A program made the position numbers and the translations under genes. A model generated the notes under the pieces. That model did not search any database and was not told the DNA's origin. It saw only the letters and a list, made by a program, of their open reading frames with translations. 64,000 nt of DNA from Rhizoctonia solani (Eukaryota; Basidiomycota; Agaricomycetes; Cantharellales; Ceratobasidiaceae). The stretch is from positions 124,001 to 188,000 of the forward strand of contig NC_057370.1 in NCBI RefSeq assembly GCF_016906535.1, given 5' to 3'. How positions within the stretch are numbered: position 1 is the stretch's first letter; every line of letters begins with the position of its first letter. Below are positions 9,006 through 20,861 of this stretch, one piece after another.

Positions 9006-9368
9006 TGCCGTTAACCATGTCATGCCTAGGATTGCCGGGGTGTTGCCAATGGGGCAAACAAGAAATGGGATGGAGTGGGTGTGGCCATTGGCCAAGACGG
9101 TGAGGTGAACCTGGTGCCAAATGCAACCAGTCTGAGAGATGGTACCATCTAACATTCTCACAACTTGTGGATTTTTGAGTTGGGTTTTTGGAATTTTATA
9201 TTTTTCCACAATCAAAGGGGAGATGAAGTTTGAAGTGGCTCCTGAATCAATAAGGGTTTTGAGGGGTTCTGCCGGGAATTTTTGGACGTATAGATTGATG
9301 AATAACAAGGGTTTTTTATTTGAATCTAGAGCAAGAGATACAAATTCTACACTATCTATGTTGTCCAT
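9006..9368 (-). pseudogene. pol: Ty3 pol fragment (protease only) of the second element
   Basis: The ATG at 9368 matches the pol start of the first element (1318). The aspartic protease with L-I-D-S-G-A-T-S-N-F and the I-L-G-M-T-W-L motif is present. Similarity to the first copy ends at about 9006-9012, just after the W-L of that motif, so RT, RNase H and integrase are missing. The frame runs on into unrelated sequence to 8925. Confidence 0.85.
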
Positions 9369-9403
9369 TTTTTTGGTCGGGGGCTTGGCAGCAGTGCTTG
9401 ACT

Positions 9404-10583
9404 TTATTCTTTTCCCGATTCCTCCTCAGCTACTTTGGCAACTTCCTTGATAGTTGCCTTCCAACCATTAGGGCACTGTTTGATGCCATGCCCCTTTTGA
9501 CCGCACTTGACACAAAGGCCAGATGCGCGGCAGCGGTCCCTTTCTTCCGGGGTAACGTAGTTTGGGTCTTCTGATAGGCGGACCCTAGTGGTGGTAGTGG
9601 AAGTGGTGGCTGTGGTGGCCAGGGACTTGGCAGGAACCTTCTTCGGCCGGTTTTCCTCATTTTCGCGGCAGATGTTGTCAATTTTAATTGTTGCCGCAAA
9701 GATGGCTTTGAGATCATCAGGGATACTATCTTTGGTAGACAGCAGTTCCTTGACCTTCCAATGGAGACCCCGCGTGAACTACGCAACATAGGCCTCCTTG
9801 TTCCAGTCTAGCTCCGCCATGAGATTGCGGAACTCCATGACATACTCGGAGGTGGTGGTGGATTGAGAAAGAACCGCAATTTTTCTGGCGGCGGCCCGTT
9901 TGGCGTCGGGATTGGCAAAGGCCTCCTTGAATTTGGCCGTTAGGGCCTGGATGGTGGTAGGGGGGTTTCCCTCGCCCTTGATGATACTCCCAATGATGGG
10001 GAGGGCCCAGTCAGCGGCCTTGTCTGTCATGTGGTATAAAATCCACACAACCATCTGCTCCTCCTTGTCAAACTGATCGCGATGGAGGGCTACCCATAGC
10101 ATCATTCAATTGAGCCACTGAGTGGCTTTTTGTCCCCTGGTGTCACCCTTGTAGGGGTCGGGAGATCCATCTTGGGTTGTTTTACGCTGGACCCTGCGTC
10201 AAAGGGGGTGAGAGATCCCAAGTGCCTTCTAGGCGTTCCTTGAGGCTCCTTTTTGGGGGGCCTTGGTTCTTTGTCCTCTGAGTCAAAACCGGTTCCTCTT
10301 GAGGGCGGAATGGGGTCTTGAGCCCAGGCCTAACCGTACCTGGAGTGTGAGCTTCCCCCCCTGAGTGGGTAGGAGGGGTGACAGGCCCAGTCGATGGGCC
10401 AGGCTTGGTTTGGGCTCCGCCCTGGTCTTTGTCACCAACAAGGTTGTTGGTTTCCTTGCATATGGCTTTGAGCTCTGCGAGCTGTTGGCCTTGGGATGAT
10501 ATTTGGGCCTGCAAGGACCTGACTTGGTTGGTGAGGTTGAGGATAGCCTTGAGGAGAGCGGCAGTGGTCGGCTCCGGTTCCAT
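9404..10583 (-). pseudogene. gag: Ty3 gag of the second element, broken
   Basis: Same Gag as at 1354-2559, from MEPEP at 10583 to the stop at 9404-9406. It is inactivated by frame changes between about 10106 and 10330 and by an in-frame TAG at 9779-9781, where the intact copy has a glutamine codon. The core block E-F-R-N-L-M-A-E-L-D-W (about 9800-9840) and the zinc knuckle (about 9480-9540) are still readable in separate frames. Confidence 0.9.
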
Positions 10584-10742
10584 TCCGGGCAAGTGTTGCG
10601 GAGGGGGTGATGGGCCGCAAGAGGGTGGTTGGGAGCGGGTTGCCACGGAACGTTGAGAGGAGCGGCTGGAGGGACGGGAGTATGGGTGTGGGACGCCAGA
10701 GCGTGTGGATGGAATTGTGGAGACGGCGTGGGGGAAGGTGCC

Positions 10743-11664
10743 TGTGACAGGACTTATGAGCGGTTTTTCTGTAGTGTACTAATGCTAAACCTTGCGTCTA
10801 GTACCTAGCGTTGGACTGTCCCTACAACAAATCAACAGACCTGGCGGTTGTGATATGAGCGGGTTTTCAGCAAGCGGGTATTTCAGCGGTCTAGGGTTGC
10901 TGACTACTGAGTTCCGGCAAAACTCAGGGTATGCGGACGATTAGAGCTTGTCAGCCTTATAGCAATTTGGTACTATGTGGGGGTGGGGAGCTTTTGATTA
11001 TTATGCTCCGCAAGGTGGCCCCAATCACGGTTTTTTCCCTTGTGCTAGTACTGGGAGTCCTCTTGTTTGTCGATCAAAGCCTACAGAAAGTCGATTTTAC
11101 AATGTTGTGCACCACTGTAAGGTGGGCACACGCTGGTGGAGTTGGGCGCTTAAGGCCGTACTACTACAAGCAACACGTACGTAATCTAACTAACAAGGCT
11201 ATACTACTCCCGCTTAAGGCGGACTACTACTACCTAACTAGTGCAAAGGGGCCTTAGGCCTGGAGGTGTGGTGAGTTAAGGGGTGGTGAGCATCTGAGTA
11301 CTACTGGGGGCCTGCTACTTAGCTGGCTGACTAATCCTCCTCAATGAATATGAGACAAGGTAAAATCAACTTGGGGTCTCCAAGCAATTTTCCTGCTGTA
11401 TATATAGACAATACTACTAACTACATGTGGTCTGTGCGTGTGTGAATAGAAGCCTACATGTGAAAAGAGAAGCGTGCTGCGGACTGCGCAGAAGCGTGGA
11501 TTTCTCCTAAGCGCCCTTGGCACGGCATCTTGGCGCGGCATCTCGGCATAAATAAGCGCCGAGATCACGTGATCGAAAAACAAGAGATATTAAGTCCGTA
11601 AAAAATACTAAAAATAATAGAAAATTTGGGCAATTCTAATGGTATATGTTAGGAGGTTATGACA
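10743..11664 (-). repeat. 5' LTR of the second Ty3 element
   Basis: 922-bp LTR, TGTCATAAC at 11664 to TGTCACA at 10743, aligned base for base with the LTR at 2712-3631 including the GATCACGTGATC palindrome (11563-11574). It abuts a truncated LTR at 11665, which shows that this element inserted into an older LTR. Confidence 0.9.
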
Positions 11665-12432
11665 CAGTTGCTAAGTACTGAGTTCCAGCAAAACTCACGG
11701 TATGCGGACAATAGGACTTGTTAGCCTTATAGCAATTTGGTACTATGTGGGGGTGGGGAACTTTTGATTATTATGTTCTGCAAGGTGGCCCCAATCACGG
11801 TTTTTTCCCTTGTGCTAGTACTAGGAGTCTTCTTGTTTGTCAATCAAGCCTACAAAGAAGTCAATTTTACAATGTTGTACACCACTGTAGGGTGGGTACT
11901 TGCTAATGGAACAGGTGCTTAAGGCCATACAACTAAAACACTGCTTATGTAACCAACTGTCTAAGGCTATACTAACGTTGCTTAAGGCAACCTACTACTA
12001 TCTACTACTGGTGCAAAGGGGCCTGAGGCCTGGGAGGTGTGATGAGTAAAGGTAGGGGTGAGTGTTTCTAATGCTGGGGGCCAGCTACTTAGCTGGCTGG
12101 ACTGTCCTCCTCAATGAGTATGAGACAAGGTAAAATTGACTTGGGGTCTCTAAGCATTTTCCTGCTGTATATATAGACAAGGGTGCGCTATCTACAAGGT
12201 CTGTGCGTGTGAGAAGAGAAGATCATACATGAAATAAGAAGAGTGCTGCAGGCTGCACAGAAGTGTGGATTTCTCCTAGGCACCCTTGGCATGGCATCTT
12301 GGTACGGCATCTTGGCATAGCAAGTGCCAAGATCACGTGATTGAAAAACATAAGATATTGAGTCTGTAAAAAATACTAAAAATAATAGAAAAATTGTCCA
12401 ATTCCAATGGTATAAATTTCAGGAGTGTAACA
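11665..12432 (-). repeat. Truncated older LTR interrupted by the second element
   Basis: Begins TGTTACACTCC at 12432 (minus strand) and matches the other LTRs for about 768 bp until it is cut at 11665 by the second element. Most differences from the LTR at 2712-3631 are CpG to TpG or CpA changes. On its right it is inserted in the gag of the third element. Confidence 0.87.
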
Positions 12433-13254
12433 ACTGCACATGAACTGGGCAATGTATGCCTCCTTGTTCCAATCTAGTTCCGCTATGAGATTGCAGAACT
12501 TGGTGACGTACTCAGACATAGTGGTTGTCTGAGTCAATGCAGCAATCTTCCTGGCAGCCACCCTCTTGGCATTGGCGTTGGCAAACGCCTCCTTGAATTT
12601 GGCCATTAAGGCCAGGATGGTGGTGGGGGGGTTTCCCTTGCCCTTGATGATGGCCCCAATGAGGGGGAGCACCCAATTGGCTGCCTTGTCTGTCATATGG
12701 TAAAGTATCCATACAACCATCTGCTCCTCCTCATCAAATTGATCTCTGTGGAGGGCAACCCACAGCAGCATGCAATCTAGCCACTGGGTTGCCTTGCATC
12801 CCCTGGTATCTCCCTTATAAGGATCAGGGAGTTCCATTTTGGGCTGCTTCACACTGGACCCTGAGTTGAAGGGGGTGAGGGAGCTAAGGCTCCTAGGCAT
12901 GTTACAAGGCTCTTTCTTGGGGGCTCTTCTGGGTTCCTCCTCCTCTTCTGAGTCAAAGCCTGTCCCTCTTGAGGGGCAGAACAGGGCCTTGAGTCCAGGC
13001 CTAACTGTGCCTGGAGTGTGGGCTTCTCCTCCCAAATGGGTAGGAGGGGTGATAGGCCCAGTTGATGGGCCAGGCTTGGCTTGGGTGCTTCCTTGATCCT
13101 TGTTGCCAACAAGGTTGGCAGTCTCCTTGCATATGGCTTTAAGCTCAACAAGCTGTTGGCCCTGGGTTCTGATTTGGTCCTGTAGGGACCCAACTGTGGC
13201 TGTGAGGGCTGTGACAGCCTCAAGGAGAGCGGCAAGGGACAGCTCTGGTTCCAT
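12433..13254 (-). pseudogene. gag: Ty3 gag of the third element, truncated
   Basis: Gag from MEPELS (13254) through the W-L-D-C-M-L-L-W-V-A-L-H core block to the A-Y-I-A-Q-F-M point, where an LTR has inserted at 12432. The frame is open throughout this part. The zinc-knuckle half and all of pol are missing from this side. Many CpG sites of the intact copy appear as TpG or CpA here. Confidence 0.88.
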
Positions 13255-13416
13255 CCTTGGCAAGTCTTCCAGAGCAGGAGATGTGCTGCAAGAGGCCGGT
13301 TGGGAGTAGGTTGGAATGGAACATCAAGAGGCACAAGAGGAAGGCTGGGAGTAGGGATGTGGGATGCCAGAGCGTGTGGAGGGAATAGTGGGGATGGCAT
13401 GGGGAATAAAGGTGCC

Positions 13417-14335
13417 TGATACAGGACTTATGAGCAGTTTTTATGCAAGATGTTATTTGCTAACTCCTTGCGTCAAGTACCTAGTGTTGAACAATCCCTA
13501 CAACAAATCAGCAGATCTGGCAATTGTGATATGAGCAGGTTTTTGCAAGCAGGTATTTCAGCTGTCTAGGAGTGCTACTTGCAGAGTTCCAGCAAAACTT
13601 GTGGTATGCAGGGGATTAGAGCCCATCTGCCTTATAGCAATTTGGTACTACATGGGGGTGGGGGATTTTTGATTATTATATCCTGCAAGGTGGCCCCAAT
13701 CACGTGATTTCCCTTGTGCTAGTACAGGGGGTCTTCTCCTTGTTGATCAAGCCTACAGAAAGTCAATTTTACAATGTTGTACACCACTGTAAGGTGGGTA
13801 CTTGCTAATGGGACAGGCGCTTGTGGCCATACTACTAGTACACTGCTTATGTAATCTACTTGGAAGGCTATACTACTAGCACTTAAGGTGCTCTACTACT
13901 AGCTACTGTTGACAAGGGGACCTTAGGCCTGGGAGGTGTGATGAGTGAAGTAAGGGTGTTAGCTTCTGAGCTACTAAGGCTGGCTACTCAGCTGGCTTCT
14001 GATATCCTCCTCTAATGAGTAAGAGACAAGGTAAAATTGACTTGGGGTCTCCAAGCAATTTTCCTGCTGTATATATAGACAAGGGTGTGCTATCTACATG
14101 GTCTGTGCACATGAGAAAAAGAAGTGTATACATGGAATAGAAGAGTGCTGTGGGCTGCGCAGAAGCATGGATTTCTCCTAAGCGCCCTTGGCACGGCATC
14201 TTGGCGTGGCATCTTGGCATAATTAAGCGCTGAGATCACGTGATTGAAAAAGTAAAGACAAAGAGTTTGTAAAAAATACTAAAAATATTAGAAAAATTGT
14301 CCAAATCCAATGGTATAGTTAAGGAGTTTGTAACA
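13417..14335 (-). repeat. 5' LTR of the third Ty3 element
   Basis: 919-bp LTR, TGTTACAAACTCC at 14335 to TGTATCA at 13417. It has the same internal order as the others, with the CACGTG core kept (about 14238) but the flanking palindrome altered. It is adjacent to its gag at 13254 and forms the right border of the transposon pile. Confidence 0.9.
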
Positions 14336-14880
14336 ATATTGTTGTGCTGGCCACAGTAGAGTATCAGATAATAGACTGCATCAACATACATGTACAAGTC
14401 TATGTATTCCAACTTCCCCCATGGACTCAAGGGCTAATTTAAATCGAAAATCTTATTGGTGATGGCTCAGCGGCCGTAATGCTTATCGGTATCATCATCC
14501 ACTGTATACGTCATTTGCAATAGCCACGCGTTTCTATTCTACGCCACCTTGTATCACCATGGTCATCTCTACCATTGATGTGGATCCTTCTCGGACAAAC
14601 TCCAAGTCAAGCGAACCTCGAGAGCTCATTTTGTTGCCGAACTGAATATGTTCGGGGCTGCTTCACCGGCATTTCAAGAGTTCCGAAGACTATGGTCCGG
14701 CTCTATAAAGTGCCGAAACATAGATCCCGGAGTTGAGTGGGTGGCGGGGTGGCGGGGTGACTATATGACGTAATCCAAGATCGGTGTAGATCACTTGACA
14801 TCGCCGTGGACCAAACCGTCGTCCTCTCCACCACGACTACTACAACAGGCACACTGTTCTCCTCGAAAAACAGAGTACTC
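14336..14880. other. Intergenic region before the F-box gene
   Basis: No gene recognised; presumably the promoter region of the downstream F-box gene. It has a CAAT-rich, moderately GC sequence and a duplicated GGGTGGCGGGGTGGCGGGGTGA stretch near 14738-14760 in three lines of similar words. Confidence 0.5.
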
Positions 14881-14884
14881 AAAA

Positions 14885-17858
14885 ATGACTGCAGAACTAG
14901 GTTGGTATATATGATAAACCATATTTTCCGTGCTGCTTTGAATATGCTGATACGCTCATGTGCCAGCGCACGTCTAGCCAAGAAGGGAAAACAAGTCAAA
15001 GTGGATGGAGGCAAGTTGGATACTAACGCGTGGATTTCATTGCGAGCAGCTAACAGACGTGTTCAGATGAGATTCATGATGACTTCGAACGCGACTCCAA
15101 TTTCGGTAAGCCTCCGACGCTATGTGCCATACTCATGTCCCATTGAACTGACTTGCCTTACAGAAAACGACGAACCGGAGAAAGAAGAACACCAGCCACC
15201 TCCCCGAAAGCGCCAGCGTACTATCACCAAGCCTAACAAGAATGCACCTCGCAAGAAGCAGGTCCGAGGAAAGCAAGGCGGTCTCGCCGATCTTATCAAT
15301 ATGCCTATTGATATATTCACTGAGGTATTGTCCCACTCCCCACAACTTCTTTGCCTCTTCCTCATTACATGCCCCAGATCGCAGCCCATCTTCTTCCGAT
15401 CGATATCATCAACTTGGCGCGATCGAACAAGTTCTTCCGAAGCTTATTGATGCATCGGACGTCGATCCATATTTGGAACGGCGCTATGAAAAATATCGAG
15501 GGCCTTCCACCGTGCCCTCCAGGCATGAGCGAGCCGCGCTACTTGTCATTGCTGTTCTCAAAAACCTGCACAGTAAATAAACACGACTGGTTTGCCACCA
15601 CCCTTTACTCACTTTTCTGTAGAAGTGCGGTGGCCCCGCCAGAGGGAAGATGGACCCTAACCTTTTGGTCCGACTTTGTGGATCCTGCCGTGGTGTGCAG
15701 TAAGTGCTTTGGTCCGCTTGCAATCTCTACTCACCACAGCAATTTCAGTCTGATGCCTTTGGAGCTCGTGCCCTCTATACTTATGCCCATGGTCCATTAC
15801 TCTGGAAGTAAGTACGTTCCTGCGCTGATAGATAAACACACTTAACTTTTTTTTTACTGGGCCGACAGGTATTGCGCCTCTAAAGAGACGTTCAATCGGA
15901 TACACATTATGCGAGGACATCTCTGATCTTTTGGCTCAATATCAGGAAAAGAAACAAGCGAGTAATGCAGATGAGCTGGAAGCATGGTCAAACGAGATGA
16001 GGAAAGCCGTGCACAACCGTCAAAATGTGAGCCTGGTTGGTATATAAATGGTCCTATCTGCTGACATCCCCCATCTAGCAAGCCCAAGCTCTCAGGGGTT
16101 TCCTTGTCACGCTTGAACTTGAGCGTGAACAAGAACTAGGAGACGCAAAGGAAGCACGCCGATCAGAGTAAGCTCGATTGTTTATACTATCTGGGCGCTC
16201 TAATTTCCTGCATAGGATTAAACGGCGGCTTGGAGAAATGGGATGGGCAGAGGAAGATATGAACTTTGGATGGTGGTCTGACAACCCACGCACATGGCAC
16301 GATTTGGTATCGCAACCTAAACCATTGACGGAGCGCAGTGAGTCCGAGGGTCTCTTTTTTGTACAAGTTAAACTGACAGGATGCCCAGTATGGGCAAATA
16401 TCCGGCCGAAGCTGATTCCCCTCCTAGAGGACAATCGTGAACGGCGCTTAGAGATGGAGCGTGAGGCCCGGCGATCTGAACGAAGGAGAGGTCTATCTAG
16501 ACTCTTCCTTCAAATGCGAGAGCAATCGTTTCCCATGCTGTCATTCAAAGCCCACAATCTATGCTTCAATTATCGATTTCAGAGCCGGCACTCGACGTCT
16601 CTCATCGCGATGCATTCCCTGACTTTGCCCACACTCTCAATTGGTCCATAGTCAAGGATATATTTGAAACAGATGCGACCGAGGAGGAGATGGAAGTTAA
16701 ATTTGGACAACATCGGGATGAAATTCGAGCTCTGATCACTGAATGGAAGGACCAAGTCCATACCCGACTGGCGAGCTCGGTTCGAAACGCATTCGAGGAG
16801 AGGAATGAGCCCCTTCGACCCACAATCTCAGTGTTCAACGAGGAACCCGACACTCTTGCCAATATTTCGGACAACCTCAAGCTTCTTCTACGCGCTGACA
16901 GCTTTTTCCGCCGTTCCGGGTTGTCCAGCCTTTCAAAGCAGCCATTAGGATATAGTATGATTCTGTCTATGAAAGATTTAGTAGGGTCCCATTCTCCGTA
17001 TGCCAGCGAAACCCCTCGGGAACTCCCAACCTTCAACGACATCGAGTGGTACCCGAGGCTCATGAGGTTGCGCAAAAGCTGTTGGCTGACCTAGGCAAGC
17101 CCGATGCGTCCCATCTGGAGATGAAGAAAGTTGGGTCTGCGTTCGTTTGTGGAAGGTGTCATGCAGTTGGATCGATGTCGTGGGAAGCGATAGTGAGTCC
17201 CCCAAGGATTCAAAGTGAAACTCGATTAACGGGCATAAGGTCCAGCACTATGTAGAACACAAACAGATTTATGCCAAAATTCAAGAGGCTGCATCTGGTT
17301 TGTCAGAACGAGGAATTGTCTACAACGATGTCCACGACCCCGAACTCTTTACCGATAAACCGATGATCACAGATTATGCTACCAAAGCGCTAGAAACTGG
17401 GACTGGCATTGTCCTGAGTCCGGTCCAAGTCTGCAAGCTGTGCGAAGATATCCCAGCTGCTACAGCAGTTATTACAATCCCGCCAAGGATGAAGAAGCAC
17501 CTCTTGGACGTGTAAGTAAAAAAAGGGTGGGCTCGCACGATAATGATTCGAGGGCTAATTTAATTATAACAGACATGGAATCGCCGAACCTAAAATCAAC
17601 GAGCACTACATCTCCCGGAACTGGAACAACAGGCTACCGGGAATGGACGATTCGGACTCGGACGATAGTTATTCCATGGGTTACGGTGGTTGCAGTTGTC
17701 CTTTCCATCAAATGATGGGTGGGCTTATGTACTCCGATGAAGAGGACGAATATGGGTACGAAGAAGATGATGGCGGGTTCGGGCTTGGCTTGGGGTTAGG
17801 ATTGGGGTATAGCGATGACGACGACGATGACGGTGATGATATGGTCGATTACTGGTAA
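14885..17858 (+). CDS. F-box protein with acidic, Gly-rich C-terminus (multi-exon)
   Basis: Likely substrate adaptor of an SCF ubiquitin ligase. After a basic nuclear-type stretch (RKRQRTITKPNKN) comes an F-box core, L-I-N-M-P-I-D-I-F-T-E spliced to I-A-A-H-L-L-P-I-D-I-I-N-L-A-R (intron about 15325-15374). Two CXXC pairs follow (C-T-K-C, C-G-S-C, 15578-15697), split by an intron at about 15573-15613. Further introns lie near 15700-15751, 15810-15868, 16027-16080, 16169-16215, 16341-16391, 17191-17240 and 17514-17572. The C-terminal exon is Asp/Glu-rich with a G-L-G-L-G-L repeat and ends MVDYW at 17858. The 5' end is unresolved: the frame DEIHDDFERD begins after an acceptor at 15057, and the first ATG may be that at 14885. 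The intron at 15700 does not close in phase as read. Confidence 0.72.
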
Positions 17859-18836
17859 AGGTATTTGTCTAACGGTAAACTCTTGTCGCTGGATTACGCT
17901 GACAATAGGTATAGGTTGACGACGTCTTAGTCGGGTGATAAAATCAAGTTTATATTCAACTTTCGTTCCTATTACTGCGATACTCCCTCTAAAAGTTGTC
18001 AGAATCGCCTCTTTCGTATGTCTTTTTCTTATATTCTCGTGCCCTCTACTTTCTCGTCATTCCGAATAATACGTTTAGTGTGTACTTAATTTCAATAAGA
18101 AAGAACCTACTGGAAAATCCAGTCCTGAACTTTTTACATGCTCTCGCTCATTTGTAGTCGAATCTATGTTTGACACGACTTGTTCGGTTTGCAGCTTTGA
18201 CAGGCGAAAGTAGTGGATCAACAGTATTTGACTATAAACATAAATTCGCCCCTTTTAGTCACCCATTACTAAAAGAAGCTATTCTTATGCTTCTGCTTGA
18301 GATTCGGTTATTATAAGCATATTATGCGGGGCATTATAGCTGAAAGTAGGCTTTGATGTCTGTTGACCCGAGACCCAGGAGTAATGTCCTACCAATCCTT
18401 GGCATTAGACGCCCAGATGTCTATGAGCACTTCAACTCATGATCCAAGCCTAATGTCCGACTATAGCATGATGTTCAAGTCTACGGATTACCAACTAAAA
18501 GCTCTCATACTGCACACAAGCCTTGGCCCATGTGCTCGTCTCACGATCGCTATGGGGAGTATACGTACCATAACGTACCTGGTGCATAGCATCCGAGACA
18601 AAGACACCCATACACACGTGATTCGCCGAGGCCGAAAGTTGACAGAATTCTGTCATTTCAAATTGTTTAGACTTCTTTCTTTCCCCGTCCACGACTTCTG
18701 AAAAGAACCTGCTCTGGGCATTGTTTGAAAGGTGTTTCACAATGGGCTATATAACATGGCCAGATTTGAGTACTAGTGGTCATCAGTCTCCCCCTAGTCT
18801 TTCTTTTCATACACATAACCCCACTTTCATTTCAGA
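17859..18836. other. Intergenic region
   Basis: Holds the 3' end of the F-box gene and the promoter of the secreted-protein gene at 18837. No further gene is supported. The only other open stretch (18363-18701) has no recognisable features. Confidence 0.5.
18749..18755 (+). promoter_or_regulatory. TATA box of the secreted-protein gene at 18837
   Basis: TATATAA 82 bp before the ATG. Identical TATATAA sequences occur 76-89 bp before three paralogs (20861, 27431, 44117). Confidence 0.6.
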
Positions 18837-19621
18837 ATGCTCGCTTTCAGCCGTCTTGCCAGCTTCTTGCTCTTTGTTCTCTCTTTGAGCCTTTTGACAT
18901 GTGCGGCGCCCACTTCTATGTCTAATACTCTTGTTGCTCGCGAAGGAGTCCGTGGCAAGGGTGATTTGGTCGTTGCCGCATGCATAGATCTCCGCGCAAA
19001 GGCCTACACTAAGGCTGAATCCATTGGTGAGTTGCCTGAGGGGAATATTCTTGGTTTCTTAGCTTACCTCTTCCCAAGTTAAAATTGACGGTGCCCTCAA
19101 ACTTGGAGTCGAGGTTGAAAGTCTCTGCAAGGATATCAACGCGTTTTCGGACGTCCTTGTCAAAGTAAAGACCGCAGACGTTGATGCCAAGGTTAGGGCC
19201 GAAATCGCGGCCCACCTCTTAGTTATCCTTAAGGTGCGATCATAACACCATTTCTGTAGAACGTGTACTTATTATCTTGTACGCAGGCCGTTATCAAGAT
19301 CTGTGCTCATTTGATCGCCAAGCTCGACCTCAAGGTTGCACTCGAGTTGATCGCCAAGGTGCAAGTTGCTCTCAAGCTTGTGATCGATAACCTCGATATC
19401 TGCGTTTCCGGCTTCCTCGAAGTTTTCGTCAAACTGTAGGTCATCAACGCTTGTCTTCGCTTCTCGCATTTACTGACAGAAACGCAACTAGCGTTGCCGA
19501 GGCTGACTTGAGGCTTATGGCCAACGTTCACCTTGACGTTATCCTTAACCTCTTTGTGTCCATCCGCGCTAAACTTGGTCTTAAGGCCGTTGCTGGCCTC
19601 GCAGGAGCTGTCTCTCTGTAG
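18837..19621 (+). CDS. Small secreted protein, paralog 1 (207 aa, 4 exons)
   Basis: Exons 18837-19026, 19079-19233, 19287-19435 and 19492-19621, with intron phases 1, 0, 2. The product has a clear signal peptide (M-L-A-F-S-R-L-A-S-F-L-L-F-V-L then CAA-P cleavage zone). The mature part has an amphipathic pattern rich in Ala, Val, Leu, Lys and Asp (A-V-I-K-I-C-A-H-L-I-A-K-L-D-L-K), suggesting a helical bundle, with a few scattered cysteines. No known domain. Six paralogs lie in this window; exons 2 and 3 are 155 and 149 nt, matching them. Function unknown; a secreted or surface role is inferred from the signal peptide. Confidence 0.85.
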
Positions 19622-20135
19622 ACGAACTCATCTACTCGATGAGCATACTCTGGTAGAGTGTTATAGAATATATTAAATTCATCTAAAAATTTGTGTGATG
19701 ATAGTCTTGGCCTCGTTGATCTGTCGGCTATATCAGAGTCTTCACCTCATTAACTGGTGCATTTACTTAAGTGTCGTTTGGGGCGAGCAGATTTATCACT
19801 ACGCTCTTCCTTGGCCCGGAACTGGCTTACGGATTTATTAAGTATTAGGTTCTCCCTCGAGGATGTGTTGCATAAACCCATCCAAACCGGTACTTGTTCA
19901 TTATGTCCATCTATGACGGACAGTACTACAAAAGCCTATAAAAATGGACTTGGTTCGCAATGCCGAACCTGGGTGTGGTGTCACGGTTTTAGGCCACACA
20001 CATTTAGTCACCGGACAAGGAAGCGCCCATAGCAGAAGCACAAAAGTTTTATAGACACACAACATTGATTCACACGGATTTCTAACATCACATACAACCC
20101 AATGTAAACATTATACCATAGGAGCTTCGAGTATG

Positions 20136-20861
20136 CTACTCAGAGACACTGAATCCCAGTAACTTGGCAGATTCCAAGAAGTTAGCGGTCTTGAGCGCCT
20201 CGGGCTTGACATCGAGCCTACGAAACGAGATCGATACTATGAAACTGGAAGGAAATAAGAGCCTACTTACTTTGGGGCAACTGTCTGAGAAAGTTCGCCT
20301 GCCATCTTGTTTGCTTTGCCTAGGAGACCGGCCAAAGCGCAATCGACGTCTGCAGCAGAGGAGGCAACTGCCTCATGGCCAACCTTCTGAGAGAGAAGAT
20401 TTGATATCTTTGTGCAGAGCTAGAGAACACGGTGGGTGGTGAGTGATAAATTCAGCTGGGTATACCAGTACGTACAGATACAATGGAAGCCGTGCGAACT
20501 GCGAGATCAGTGTTCGCCGGAGCACTGGGGTTGAGCTTGGCCTTTTTAACCAAAGATTCCGTCGTTGACCTGACGTTGATTGTTGTCGTGTTCAGTATGC
20601 TCTTGGCCTCTTCAATGGTCGTCACCCTCACTACAAGGCACATGAGCTGACGAACAAGATCTCACAAAAGGGAAACTCACTGGATTCATCGAGCTTTTTT
20701 CTCGTCACCCCTTCAAGCAAAGTAAGTGACGCCATGCTCCCAGTATCTCTCCGATAAGCAACTGCATCAACCGATTGACCGTACGGACTCGGCGCAGCGC
20801 AAGCCAAGAAACCCAACGAGACCACGAATAGCAGGACACTAGTTAAACGACTAGATATCAT
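20136..20861 (-). CDS. Small secreted protein, paralog 2 (188 aa, 4 exons)
   Basis: Exons 20861-20681, 20630-20476, 20419-20271 and 20217-20136 (181, 155, 149, 82 nt), phases 1, 0, 2. Start taken at M-I-S-S-R-L, where the hydrophobic signal begins; an in-frame ATG 14 codons upstream (20903) is possible. Signal peptide with V-L-L-F-V-V-S-L-G-F-L-A-C-A-A-P. Exon 3 encodes L-C-T-K-I-S-N-L-L-S-Q-K and the tail ends LGFSVSE. It is more diverged and less Val-rich than the cluster at 41-47 kb, closest in layout to the gene at 26695. It faces paralog 1 tail to tail. Confidence 0.83.
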
